Shown here piece after piece: positions 22,009 through 33,098 of a stretch of 64,000 nt of DNA (position 1 is its first letter; every line of letters starts with the position of its first letter). The translations under genes were made by a program, and so were the position numbers. Origin of the DNA: Gracilaria gracilis (taxonomy: Eukaryota; Rhodophyta; Florideophyceae; Gracilariales; Gracilariaceae); the NCBI GenBank assembly GCA_030374805.1, contig JARGSG010000203.1, positions 620,001-684,000 of the forward strand, in the 5' to 3' direction. Below the pieces are notes generated by a model. The model was not told the DNA's origin, did no database searches, and was given only the letters and a program-made list of their open reading frames with translations.

Positions 22009-22559
22009 TGTAGTATAGTGGGCCCGAGTTGGTGCGTTGTGTATACGATTGGCCGTTCACGTACAAAGAGGTAGTACACGGTAGGCCGGTGCAGTGGCAC
22101 CGCCACGTGCACGATTTGGTGACCGAGTTCCAGATGGGTTGGCACAGCATACACGTTTGACACCTGTACAAGTTGTGTGGTGCGAAGTGGTGACAAACCA
22201 AATTAGACCAATCGTACAGTAGTCAGTAGGGTACCTAGACCCGATATTTAGTTGTAGCTCGGATCTCCCGAGGCCCCAATCGTAAACGACAAGCATCTTC
22301 TGCCGAACGTCTTCTTCGTTAATTTGCACTAACGATAGATCGCACGGTATATTTTTCTAAGGTTTCTCAGACCGGTCGTACCCTTTTGCGCGCACCTGTA
22401 CACGCTTGTTGATACCGGCCGTCTACTCTTCCTGCCACCGCCCGGTGCTTTCGGCCTTTTTCACCGTTCGGACTCACTACAGTCATACAACTGTACGATG
22501 CCGCCGCTTTCGTCTCAAGACCGCTTCAGACCCTCTTTCTGTTTGTGCATTACACCACA
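22009..22559 (+). repeat. Gypsy 5' LTR
   Basis: 551 bp, TG...CA ends, aligned throughout to the 3' LTR at 31261-31811 with scattered substitutions. Preceded by the target duplicate GTGTT and followed by TTGGTCTTCCGATC, a plausible tRNA primer site starting at 22561. Confidence 0.95.
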
Positions 22560-22893
22560 TTGGTCTTCCGATCTAAAAGTGATCTTCGAGACCGTACGAA
22601 GCAGCAAAACCGATCGTGGAACCGATACTTACAGTTTGAGTCATTTTCGGCACGGGAAAATGGGTGAAGGGTCTTTGGGAAAAAAAGACTCCGCAAAGTC
22701 TGTATTGGTCGCAATTCGCGCCGCTTCGAATGCCGCCGCTTCGGTGGGCCGTCGGAGCTTCCGAAGTAACGTGACGGCCTAACTCACGCCTTCAGATGAG
22801 CCCAAAGGGATTCTCCGAGACGGCTCCGCATGTAACAGGTTAAAGTCTGTACGGAATGAGGACGAGGCAATTGCCCTCGCCCTTTTTCCCGGA

Positions 22894-24327
22894 ATGGAGG
22901 AGACGTCGCGGGGCGAAGCTGGCCCCGCGCTGCCACTCCTTACAGCACGGAAACTCTGGGCAGGGATCGCCCTCCATGCCCTGCAGAGTCTACGAACGGG
23001 AATTGAGGTCTACGTCCCCACGGCAGTGGACACGTACCTCAAGGACCGAATCCCGGCGCTTCTGCACCAGGATATTTCACAGATCGTACACAACATGGTC
23101 AGGAATATCCTGAAGACAGACCCTTCGGAACCTGCAACGTCAGCTCTGAAGAGTACACTGGCCGCACTGGTAGCTCAGCTACCGACCCACGCACCCACAT
23201 CATTTATTGACCGTACGGACAATGCCCTCGCTAGCGGCGAGAGGCAACACGGACCGGAACTGAAGAAGGGTCCAACGAGGGGTCCGACCGGAGCGTACCT
23301 CCCGCCAGTCAACCCGCAGGACGATCCGAACGGAAGCTCAGGAGATTCCTCCGACGAGAGGAGGAATCACCGCCGCAGAGGCGGTAGACCGAGAGGAAGT
23401 TTTGATTCGGATGACGCGCCCCGTAAACGGAAAGATCGCTGCCGCCAGAGAAGGCGACGATCAGCTAGAACGGACTCGGACTCTTTGGAGTCATCGTCGG
23501 ATGACGACCGCACGGATTCGGAAGTTGACCGAAACTCCCGCAAACCTCGACGGAGGGGGAAGTCCGATCGGTATCGTTCCCGTTCGGACAGGTTGATGCT
23601 AAAACGCATCAGACCCTTGAACCAGAAGTTCGCCAAAGTGGTGGACTACCGTACGTACAGATTGCTCACGAGAAGCCAGACGTACATTTCGCGGGTGGCG
23701 CGCAAGATTGCGCGCTACCAAAAGAAATTGAATGTCCAGATGAAGGGTCATTCCTTTTCCATGACAGATCTGATATCGGTTCTCAATTTCTTGCAGCGGT
23801 TTAAAACCGCTTGCAACCATAATGGTCTCACTGAAAGGGCAGCCCTCTGGTGGTTCCAATTTTACCTAACCGGACCGGCGCACGCTCTGGTTCAGTCACG
23901 ACTTAAATGTGAGTCTGGCGCTGTCGACCGTACTCGGGATGAGTCTCTCTACACGTATGAAGAGGTAGTCAACTTCCTGTGGACCACGTACGCAACGGAT
24001 GAGATCATTGCTGACGCGGCCGCAGAGGTCACCCTCTACCGCCAAGCGTCTGGCATGTCCGTAACTGAATTCGCCCAGAAACTCTGGACAAAAGCGCTCC
24101 GCTGTGAGAACGTTTCCACCGATCGGAATTTGAAGGGGATCTTCGTCGAAGGACTCCTTCCCGCCATACTGGCAAAGGTGAGGAATCACCTTACCTCGCA
24201 TCCCAATATTGGATATGACGCACTTGTCCGTTACGCGGAATCGTACGGAGACACCCATCGTGCCTCACGTCGACAGACCGTCCGGGTCGATACTCAAAAA
24301 CCAACCGCTTGGAAAGAGTCCTCTTGA
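22894..24327 (+). CDS. gag: Gypsy Gag protein (477 aa)
   Basis: Open frame from ATG 22894. Residues 1-110 include predicted helices. Residues 130-240 are very basic and Ser/Arg-rich (RRNHRRRGGRPRG, RKRKDRCRQRRRRS), which could bind RNA or DNA. Residues 260-440 carry the retrotransposon Gag core pattern (ALWWFQFYLTGPAHALVQS, then FAQKLWTKALRC and LPAILAKVRNHL). No CCHC knuckle is visible here or in the Gln/Tyr-rich continuation at 24586-24807, which is in another frame. The frame closes at TGA 24325-24327, after which the rest of gag and the protease lie in shifted frames. Confidence 0.85.
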   Translation: MEETSRGEAGPALPLLTARKLWAGIALHALQSLRTGIEVYVPTAVDTYLKDRIPALLHQDISQIVHNMVRNILKTDPSEPATSALKSTLAALVAQLPTHAPTSFIDRTDNALASGERQHGPELKKGPTRGPTGAYLPPVNPQDDPNGSSGDSSDERRNHRRRGGRPRGSFDSDDAPRKRKDRCRQRRRRSARTDSDSLESSSDDDRTDSEVDRNSRKPRRRGKSDRYRSRSDRLMLKRIRPLNQKFAKVVDYRTYRLLTRSQTYISRVARKIARYQKKLNVQMKGHSFSMTDLISVLNFLQRFKTACNHNGLTERAALWWFQFYLTGPAHALVQSRLKCESGAVDRTRDESLYTYEEVVNFLWTTYATDEIIADAAAEVTLYRQASGMSVTEFAQKLWTKALRCENVSTDRNLKGIFVEGLLPAILAKVRNHLTSHPNIGYDALVRYAESYGDTHRASRRQTVRVDTQKPTAWKESS

Positions 24328-24585
24328 ACCACTCGGAAGGTTCACAGTATCGATACCCAGTCGGAATCGGTCTACTCCGTATCGTACGAAGACGAGAAAC
24401 ATGTCCTCGCGTTATCCGGCGCGTAGTTCATGCCCTCGCCTTCCACTACGCCGTCAGCTTCAACGTCTGCTCAGTCCGTTCGGTCTTACCCCAGTCGCTC
24501 CAGCTCCCGGGTGCAACAAATCCAGGGGTAGGCACCAGTTAGACCGTATCGGATTTGCCTCTCATGGGAGCCCAACTGTTGTCAG

Positions 24586-25559
24586 TTGCTCCCACCGGAC
24601 CTAAAGGAGAAGCTATTGGCCATACGGGAGGCGAATTATCAGCAACGCCGCGAGGAAGGCTATTACAACGCCTACCAGACCGGACGGAAACCTGAAACCC
24701 CAAGGGACAATACGGGATATCGCCAGGGCGGACAGCCTCGCCAGCCGTACTCACCACGACCGACACATGCCACTATGCTGGTCGAGGAGCCTGCTCCCGA
24801 CCAGTAAAACGACCGGGAGGAAGCGTAGAGGCATCGCCTCCTCCGCAGAGGCCTAGCCTCGCCCCGTCAGGGACAGACCGAACGGACTCCATCCGAGGGA
24901 ATTCCTCTGTTCTGACATGCGACCTGACCGATACGGCTATAGAAACCAAAACGGTCCTCTTTTATAGCGCGAACTACAAAGTGCACGTGTCAGTTGGCCT
25001 CAATACGGCACTGATGTACCCGTTAACGGGAGTTCTTGATACCGGAGCCTGACCCTGTCTGGTTCACGAACGCCATCTACCTCCGAATTGGCTCTCAAAA
25101 CTCCAACCGGAAGTAAGACCCCGAATTACGTACGCGTCGAAGAACCGGATGGATGTCGTTGGAGTTTTCCCCCTTATGGTCCGATTCGGTGACCTCAATG
25201 TACGAGTACAGTTCCTGGTGGTTTCTAACCTCTCAACCAGCGTACTACTCGGTACTTCTTTTATTGACAAGTACGTCTTGGCAATACTACCACCGAAACG
25301 GACAATACTGCTACGAAACTTCACACTGGTGTCTATTTATTCTTCCGCCTACGGTCCAAATGCACCTTCCGCGCCGGAACCAGAACCCGAACGGGAAACC
25401 CCATCTAACAAGATACACGTTGCCCGTCCGGTTGTTCAACCCCCAATGTCGGAAACGAATGTCTTTGCAACCACGAAAACTTTCGGCTTCGTCTTTCTAC
25501 AGTCTCATCACCGTGCGGGATCGACGCTCGAACTAACACTTTTTCCTTGCGGGTGAAGT
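24586..25559 (+). pseudogene. Gypsy Gag C-terminus and protease, frame-broken
   Basis: 24586-24807 encodes a Gln/Tyr/Arg-rich tail (YQQRREEGYYNAY). The protease region is recognisable near 25035 by LDTGA, the aspartic protease active site. It is followed immediately by TGA and then PCLV, and downstream by the flap-like VQFLVVSNLSTSVLLGTSF. The stop sits inside the active-site loop, so this copy cannot make protease. Open frames either side are 24586-24807 and 25149-25556. Confidence 0.7.
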
Positions 25560-25560
25560 T

Positions 25561-26934
25561 ATGGAGGTCCGACCGGACGTACCCTTTTTCGTTCACGTAG
25601 CTACCTTTTCTGACCGCTCGGTTCGACTACACAAGAACACCGTAATCGGACTTGCCCTTCCATCTCCTGTAGCGCTCATTAATCCGCAACCATCGTCGCG
25701 GAGCGACGAGTCTAAGGAGAGGGAAGACATTCCGATTTTGGAGAGTAATTCCGAACGGGAAAACAAGGATACCGAACAGGAGCAAGAAATCGTACCGAAA
25801 AATGAGGACGATTGGCCCAGCAAGGTACAGATCAGTCCTGAGTATGCTTCCGAACGGGATGAAGTCATTGAGTTACTTCGACCGTTTGCAGACATGTGAG
25901 ACGGCCATCTCGGAACGATTGCGTCAGCGAAGCACCGCATCCATCTGGAACCAGGCACTAAGCACATATTCCAGATGCCGTACAGTGCCGGGCCAGCTCG
26001 GAGAGAACTCGAACGCAAGGAGGTCACAAATCCGCTCGCTGCTGGTGTCATAGAACCGTCATCGGCAGAATGGGCCAGTCCGGTCGTATTCGCGCTCAAG
26101 AAAGACGGAAGCCTTCGCTTCTGCGTCGAATACCGCCGGTTGAACGCTACGACCGTACGGGACACGTATCCACTACCCCGAATCGACGAGTGCATCGACT
26201 TTCTAGGTGATGCACAAATCTTCTCCACTTTGGACGCCAACAGTGGTTATTGGCAGACCGAAATGGATGAAGCCGACCGGGACAAAACGATGTTCACGTC
26301 GCACATGGGACTGTACCGTTAGTGGAGAATGCCGTTCGGACTCAAGAACGCACCGGCTACTTTCCAGCGTGCACTCGATATCATCCTTTCACGAGTGAGA
26401 TGGCAGTACGCACTGTTGTATCTTGATGGCGTAATCATGTATTCCCGGACGGTTGAAGAGCATTATGACCATGTGCGGACCATACTGCATATGCTCCGTT
26501 CGGCTGGTGTTACTCTCCGACTGGACAAATGCTCCTTTTTCGGTAGCACGGTGGACTATCTAGGCCGCGTAATCCGACCGGGAAAGCTTCAAGTGTCTCT
26601 CAAGACACAAAAAGTTATCAAGCTGGCTAAACCGCCTACGACTCAGACGGAGCTCCAATCGTTCGTGGGGCTGTGTAACGTATTCCGTCCGTTTGCCGCA
26701 AACTTCGCCCCAATTGCGGCTCCATTGAACCGCAAGTTGGAGAAGGGGCAACCCACGAAGTTTGAGAAAATGACCGATACGGAATACGAAGCCTTTGACG
26801 AGTTACGTCAGAGACTGATACACCCGCCCATTTTGGCCATTCCCCGTCAAGGGTACCCGTACGTTCTGGATACGGACCCATGCGACCGACAGGTAGGATG
26901 CACCCAGCTACAGAAACAGCCAGACGGAGGTTAG
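25561..26934 (+). pseudogene. pol: Gypsy reverse transcriptase, with stops
   Basis: One frame carrying two internal stops, TGA at about 25897-25899 (FADM, then DGHLG) and TAG at about 26320-26322 (MGLYR, then WRMPFG). A further TAG at 26932-26934 closes it. Motifs in order: GVIEPSSAEWASPVV, SLRFCVEYRRLNATT, FSTLDANSGYWQ, MPFGLKNAPATFQRAL, and LLYLDGVIMYS. In the last, the catalytic YLDD has become YLDG, a loss of the second catalytic aspartate. The connection region (SFVGLCNVFRPF) and the start of RNase H (VLDTDPCDRQVG, where family members have TDAS) follow. Confidence 0.85.
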
Positions 26935-27809
26935 CTACCGCTCGGTTACTGGAGCCGCTCTCTATCCAAGACCGAACGGCCATACGGGAATGCCTTGCGG
27001 TCGTCTGGACCATACTTCACCTCCGTCCGTACCTGGAAGGTCAGAGGTTCACTGTCCGAACGGACCACCACTTCTTGAGGTGGATACTGAACCTTGCGGG
27101 CGCGTCAGGACAATTGGCCAGGTGGCGGTTGCGTCTAATGAAGTATGACTTCGATTTCGTCCACCATCCGGGTATCAAGTACCAAGCGGCTGATGCCCTT
27201 TCTCGGATCCGGACGGATGGAGAAGACGATGCCCCATTGCACGAAGAAGTCCCCTGCTTGCTAGTGAATGACCGTACGGACGATGGCTCCCTCATCACCA
27301 ACATTACCGTTGACGGTGATGAGTACAGTGACGTTTGCGTCGACTGGCCAACGCCCAAACGGAAATCTGCTGGCATCCCAGAGGTGCTTGCCATCACCTC
27401 GGAGGAAACCAATATCGTTCCGGTCACGGTCGAAGAGCTGGTGCGAGCTCAAGCAGATGATCCTTTCTGCGAGTCCGTACGGAAAGACATCGGCAACGGT
27501 GTCACCCTGTTCGACATTGACCCAAACGGACTCATAGTACGCAAAGCCCTGCTGGCCGGTGCCATCCAGAAGGTCGTACCTGCATCACTGCAGGGACGCG
27601 TTCTCTACTTGGCATATTATCCCCGTCTGGTTGCCCATCCAGGCTCCACTCGGATGTATGAAAGTCTCCGTCGAGACGTTTACTGGCCGCATATGGTCAA
27701 TGACGTATTCCAGTCCGTACGGGATTGTCGCACATGCCCGGCGACGAAGGCAACACACTTCAAGTCGCAGAAGCTGTTGAAGTTGTTCCCCGCCGCCGGC
27801 CCGCTGTAA
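26935..27809 (+). pseudogene. Gypsy RNase H end and integrase N-terminus
   Basis: LPLGYWSRSL continues the RT frame after the TAG, then the frame shifts before ECLAVVWTILHLRPYLEG near 26985, so a 1-2 nt indel lies between. The 26880-27809 frame carries VRTDHHFLRWIL and QAADALSR (end of RNase H), then the integrase zinc-binding region (HPGSTRMYESLRRDVYWPHM, VRDCRTCPATK). It ends in TAA at 27807-27809 just before FVAMDIVGPF, where the family usually has Glu or Gln. Confidence 0.8.
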
Positions 27810-29034
27810 TTCGTCGCGATGGACATCGTCGGCCCATTCACGAAGTCCGTAAACGGTTACCAGTACATACTGGTTATAACCGATCGGTTTAGCAAGGTAG
27901 CCCGTTCTATCCCCATGCGGTCAACCACAGCTCCTGCAGTGGCGAAGGCCTTTCTGGCGAACTGGGGTTTATCTGTACGGAATCCCCAATTATCTGCTAA
28001 CCGATAACGGACCACAATTCGTCCCCAACTTCATTGAGACTGTATGTACCGCTTTGGGAACCAAACACGTACGAACGACCGCGTACCATCCGCAGACGAA
28101 TGGCCAGACCGAACGGTTTAACAAGACACTGGTGGAGAGGTTACGCCACTACATAGCGGATCACCAGAACACTTGGCACGCATATGTTCAACCACTTACG
28201 TACGGCTACAACCTACCGGTCTATTGGTCTCTGGGCACCGCCCCGTTCGATGTTGCGTTAGCGCGCAAACCCCCGAGCGTCCTGTTGGAGGAACGCACTA
28301 CGGCCTTGGATCCCACTACGCCCACACAGCCCACGGCCGCCCGGCTAAAACGATATACGCTCAAACTTCTACAGGCCACGCTGCAGACCGCTAGGACTAA
28401 GTTGAACCGCGCCCAACAGCGTTATAAGGAAACCTTTGACAAGTCCGTACGGTACACGTTGAGCTTTACCCCAGGGGAAGAAATGTTCGTTGACCCACTG
28501 GACTACAAGAACATGGAGCAGGACCTTACGGATCAGGAACGTACGTATCGGAGGCTTTTACCAAAGACGGCTGGCCCGTTTAAGGTTGTGTCCGCAACGG
28601 ACGCTACTGTCACTCTGAACCAAGACGGCATTCATAACACCGTCATTATTGACAGAGTGACAAAAGCTCCAACCGCGCGGCCAACAACCACACCGGTTAC
28701 TTCCGTGCGGACACGCGGCACAGTAGCTGCCGACCCTGAAGGACCGTATGCAGGCGAACCCGTCGACGAACCTACCCCACCACCTGGAACAGTTCCGAGC
28801 GTGGTAGAGCACGTCGTCGACCATCGCGACACTCCGAACGGACAGAAATACCGTGTACGTTGGTATGGTTACCGTGCGGATCAGGACACCCTCGAACCGC
28901 CCGGTCACATCCCACAGCATTTTATTGCCCGCTACTGGCGTCGCAGAAACCGTGCGGTATCTGCCACACCTTCAGGAGGGGGAGGAAATGTGGGCGGTGC
29001 CCAGGCTCCGAACGTACGTACTGGTACCGCATGA
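27810..29034 (+). pseudogene. Gypsy integrase core and chromodomain, frameshifted
   Basis: The integrase core begins FVAMDIVGPF (first Asp) and QYILVITDRFSKVA. An extra G in a GGGG run near 27963-27966 shifts the frame. The second Asp motif (LLTDNGPQFVPNF) and HPQTNGQTERFNKTL, with the catalytic Glu, are then read in the frame that stays open from 28054 to 29034. After a basic linker, residues from about 28810 to 28960 form a chromodomain (VVEHVVDHRDT, YRVRWYGYRADQDT, LEPPGHI). Such domains direct chromoviruses to marked chromatin. The protein ends with a Gly-rich tail. Confidence 0.85.
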
Positions 29035-30122
29035 GCTACTTACACTATCTGGATTCTACTTTTTCGACTTTTGTATTCATGGAGTTGCGTTTTCGAGAAC
29101 AATTCGTTGTACTCTACTGTGTACTGGCTGGAACCTCCGAATGGTCATGGCATCGATGGCGAGCAGAGACAGATTTCTGCTCCTCTGTCTTCCGCACGGA
29201 CGGATTTCGAACCGTTCACGGACTGCGTGACGATGAGACCTCACTACGTGACGGGAACACCACTTCGTAACGCCAAACGTACCCCGTCACGTCATCAGTG
29301 AGCTGTAACCGAACGGAATTGTATGCGCTCCTGCGCCGCATCCGTGCGGCCAGGCGGGCGGCGCGGCGTGGTTACTTGCAAGGCGAATCAAAAAATCCGT
29401 CGCGGAAATTGCCTACCCGTACGGTATCAAAAACGACGATTTAGTGTTTAGCCGCTAGCTCCGAGACGGTGGCGTTTCAGGCGCTCAAAATGCCCAGTTT
29501 GGACTCACCGCACGGTCAAAATACTTAAATTTTTTTGGCTTGCACGCGCGCGCCTCTACACGCAATACTGTGTAACGAATCGGTTACTGACGCATGCGCG
29601 GGGCACATGCACTCTTGGCACGATTAATTCGTAATTTTCTGAGCTCGTCCGGTGCGCATCATTGCTGGAAGTGTTCGCTGGCCATCATGGCTATTTCCGA
29701 TCGGATCGTTGGGGGTACCACACTGTGACTGTCACCATGCGTTCTTTGTCAGCGCATTCTGCAAACGACTGTCTACGGCACTGACATCCAGTGACCACTG
29801 CACCACTTCTGGACTCGGTGGTTTGATACAATCCGCACGGTGCAATGACTGCCAGCGACCATCAACCCAGTTCTCCGAGCTCAAACGTTCGGGACATGCC
29901 ATTGTGCACCACTAGTGACCTGACCGCTCGAACTTTCAAGCACGATTGGACGATGGCAGCCTTCGCTCGCCATACCAGACCGACAGGGGTGCCGGCCTTT
30001 CTACCGTGTCCCAACGTTTGGCGAAACGGCCGTGCGGAATTGCGGCCATTGCGGACAGGGGCACTGACCCTTCAATTGCCCCCTCACGTGAGGCACCCGC
30101 GCAAGGCTCCACCTTCCGCAAT

Positions 30123-30174
30123 CGGAAATCGGGCATAGCTTCGCCCTGCCCGTGATGGGCACCTCTTCCGAACG
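30123..30174 (+). repeat. Gypsy 3' hairpin repeat 1
   Basis: First of four diverged copies of a unit with the core GGGCATGGCTTCGCCCCGCC, followed by a GGGCA segment and ending in AACGG. The outer arms (GGAAATC-type and its complement in later copies) can pair, and the GGGC/GCCC core forms an inner stem. Confidence 0.7.
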
Positions 30175-30375
30175 GATGTCTCAAATCTTACCTTTACGTA
30201 CGGCGCTTCGACTATCGGACACGCACACCTTGGGTGCAGTCATGCACGAAGCAGCCTCATTCCTTTAGGGCACTGAGTTTCATGCCGATGCCACTGCGTG
30301 CCCCTGCTGGGCGCTGATCCGTGCGGTTTGTGGTTTTTCTGCTGCCATGGTTACGCCGTTTCGTTCTTCTGTATT

Positions 30376-30429
30376 GGAAATTTGGCCATGGCTTCGCCCC
30401 GCCCTTGATGGGCAGATTTTCCGAAACGG
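30376..30429 (+). repeat. Gypsy 3' hairpin repeat 2
   Basis: GGAAATTTGGCCATGGC opens the copy and GATTTTCCGAAACGG closes it; the outer GGAAA/TTTCC arms are complementary. The core CATGGCTTCGCCCCGCCC is shared with copies 1 and 3. Confidence 0.75.
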
Positions 30430-30712
30430 ACACCGTAGGCCCGAATGACCTCAGCGTACACCAATTGGATCACTACTAAACCTTTGGCGGACTTTCAGGG
30501 CTCAACCGAATCCGATCGAGCCCTGGAGTGCGTCACAGTGCTCCAATCGGACGTATAGGGCGTCGAATCGTATCGGACTACGCTGACGCCGCGACCACGA
30601 GCGTTCCTGAAGGCAGTCGTCGTTAGGCACCAAGGCCACTTCGTGCCTTATGTCGTCCGCTCGGATCCCTGTAAGCACCGGCCACTCGTACAGTGATCTC
30701 TGCCGGCCGCTT

Positions 30713-30766
30713 GGGAAATTTGGGCATGGCTTCGCCCCGCCCTTTCAGGGCAAAATTTCCAAACGG
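30713..30766 (+). repeat. Gypsy 3' hairpin repeat 3
   Basis: Best-formed copy. GGGAAATTTGGGCATGGC pairs at its outer arm (GGAAATTT) with AAATTTCC near the end, and the inner GGGC pairs with GCCC. Confidence 0.8.
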
Positions 30767-31109
30767 GCACTGCGGCGTCCTGTTCACCGTGCGGACTCGG
30801 TACGCGCTTGGCACATATTCTTGAACGGGTAGCACCACGCCGACACCACGCTGTCGGCCGAGCTCACAGCTTATAAGCGCCGCTCCTTACGCTTCGTATG
30901 GTGACCGATTGGACTCGTGCTTATCGCGTGTCAAGGACGTCGACAGCGCTAAAACGGGCACATGTGGTCTGCACAGTTATACGCCGTCGCGTACACTCCG
31001 GGTGACGCGTCATGCGTCTTCAATCCGCCGGTCGCGTTCCAGTGCGTATCGTTCCGCTCGGTTTGGACTCCAACACACGTACACAAGCTCCTTTTGTCGC
31101 TCCCGCTCA

Positions 31110-31162
31110 GCAAATTTTGGCATGGCTTCCCCCCGCCGTTTGTGGGCAAACTTTTTGAACGG
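31110..31162 (+). repeat. Gypsy 3' hairpin repeat 4
   Basis: AAATTTTGGCATGGCTTCC then a GTGGGCAAACTTTTTGAACGG end. It is diverged but follows the same plan and lies about 100 bp before the 3' LTR. Confidence 0.7.
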
Positions 31163-31260
31163 ATGCTATGGCACCTTCTCGACCAGGCGGACGTAAGCGT
31201 AGCAACTTAGCGACGCTACGCGGCGCTCCGAGGGCGGAGCGCAAGTCTAGAAAGGGGATC

Positions 31261-31811
31261 TGTAGTATAGTGGGCCCGAGTTGGTGCGTTGTGTATACGA
31301 TTGGCCGCTCACGTACAAAGGGGTAGTGCACGGTGGGCCGGTGCAGTTGCACCGCCACGTGTACGATTTGGTGATCGAGTGCCAGACGGGTTGGCACAGC
31401 GTACAAGTTGGACATGTGTACAAGTTGTGTGGTGCTGGGTGGTGACAATCCAAATTAGACTGATCGTACAGTAGTTAGTAATGGGGCCTAGGCCCGATAT
31501 TTAGTTGTAGCTCGGATCTACGGAGGCCCCAATCGTAAACGACAAGCATCTTCGGCCAAAAGTCTTCTTCGTTAGTTTGCACTTACGATAGGCCGCACGG
31601 TAAATTTTACCAAGGTTTCTCGGACCGTTCGTACCCTTTTGCGCGCACCTGTACGTGCTTGGTGATACCGACCTTCCTCTCTCCCTTCGACCGCCCGGTG
31701 CTTCCGCCCTCCTTCACCGTTCGGACTCATTACAGTCACACGACTGTACACTGCCGCCGCTCTCTTCTCAAGACCGCTTCGGACTCTCTCCCTTTTGCGC
31801 ATTATACCACA
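31261..31811 (+). repeat. Gypsy 3' LTR
   Basis: 551 bp, the same length as the 5' LTR, starting TGTAGTATAG after the purine tract and ending CCACA. The following GTGTT (31812-31816) repeats the five bases before the 5' LTR. Confidence 0.95.
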
Positions 31812-33098
31812 GTGTTCAACTAACAAAAATGCATCCACCATCAGTCAAGAAGCCATCAACTAAGTATGAAATGTTCAGTTGATGGCTTTGTTCACGGCGC
31901 TTGAGATGCGACTAGACTTTCTTAGTTCTTGAAAAAAGTGCGATCTCATGAAAGTACTACTACGTGAGTGTTCTGAGATCAAACGTAGTAAGAATGAGAT
32001 GGCCTATGTACAAAAGCTCAGCAAGTTTTACAGTGTTAACTTTGCTAAAAACCGCCGAAATGTTCAACTTCTACAATACTGTAGTTGCAATTTGGCTTGC
32101 AAAATTTAAAAACTAGTTTGAACTCATTAGAGTACATAGCAAACCGAAGTAAAGTATTGCAAGACTCAGAGAATTCTGGCTCCTATGACGAAGGCTCAAG
32201 GCTCTGAAACCTGATCAGTTCGAAGTTATCACCCAACTTATCATGATAACTTCAGAATTTATCAGCGATGACTTCCGAAGTTATCAATAAAATAAATTTA
32301 TGAGGTTTTTCCCAGCATTGTTGCCTTAATGCAAGCCGAATTGAGCTTTACAGATCTAGGAAGATAGATTGAGAAATACCAACACATGTTGTAACTTACA
32401 TTCTCCAAACACTTTTGCTTTCTCTCGTGTTTTTATTGATAATGTTTTTATTGTTACTTAGTTAGTTTTACGGATCACTTTATTTTGTATACTTCCCGCA
32501 CTTCCCAGGTAATATTTGAGATATGTAAAAAGCATTTTGAGATTATAATGGCAAAAAGTTTCCTACCATTTAATAGTGATGATATTGATGATAAGAAGAG
32601 ATATCTCGATATGAGGTACGCATTTTTTAGGACTCCCTCTTAGAGTTTTCTTACCTTCTTTTAACAATAGTTTGTACAATGCGGAGTGATGTCTGAGATT
32701 GTAGTTAACTTCCACATCTCATTCATTAGAAGAAGACTCAGATAAGACAAAATCTCACTATACTTGTGTTTTGCCTGATATGTTATGCTTCATCAACAAC
32801 ACCTTTATACACTATTAACTGACAAATCTGACAACTGAATATATAAAAGACATGCTTTATTATATTGTACTTACGATGAGGAACAACAGTCTTGAAACAC
32901 CATGGAGATGTCCCAAAAATTCATTCCAAGAGGAGCTACCACTAACATTTCTGTCGTGCGAACCAGGGTTTTTCTCAGGTAGGACTATTAGGCTCTTGTT
33001 GTATGAATGTTGTGTTTGATTTTGTGTACCTAACTAGAAGCAATTCTCCTTTAAAGCAGAACCATATTGAACGGTTCTCCACTATTTAACAGAGGGTC
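31812..33098. other. AT-rich transposon remnant right of gypsy
   Basis: No gene. 31851-31887 is a hairpin (AGCCATCAACT with its complement AGTTGATGGCT). 32488-32510 is the right arm of the inverted repeat whose left arm is at 20021. Sequence past 32510 up to the DDE transposase is AT-rich. Confidence 0.5.

Larger units (their letters stand above)
29035..31260 (+). other. Long 3' noncoding region of gypsy element
   Basis: 2.2 kb between the chromodomain stop and the 3' LTR, with no domain in any frame. It contains about 13 CCGNNCGG sites, one per 170 bp, the same density as in the coding part. It also has four related hairpin repeats (30123, 30376, 30713, 31110). It ends in the purine tract at 31248-31260. 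Confidence 0.8.
22009..31811 (+). mobile_element. Complete Ty3/gypsy chromovirus-type retrotransposon (9803 bp)
   Basis: Structure is complete: 551-bp LTRs at 22009-22559 and 31261-31811, both beginning TGTAGTATAG and ending CCACA; a 5-bp target duplication GTGTT at 22004-22008 and 31812-31816; a primer-binding site beginning TGG at 22561; and a purine tract AGAAAGGGGATC before the 3' LTR. Gene order is gag, protease, RT, RNase H, integrase, then a chromodomain near the end. The LTRs differ visibly, so the insertion is not recent. The reading frames carry several stops and shifts. A 2.2-kb noncoding 3' region (29035-31260) is unusually long. The motif CCGNNCGG is extraordinarily frequent throughout. 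Confidence 0.95.

Noticed and set aside
22438..31729. CCGNNCGG enrichment as a consequence of GC-rich codon usage
   Set aside because: Equal density in the noncoding 3' region and use of all three codon phases argue against codon bias as the cause.
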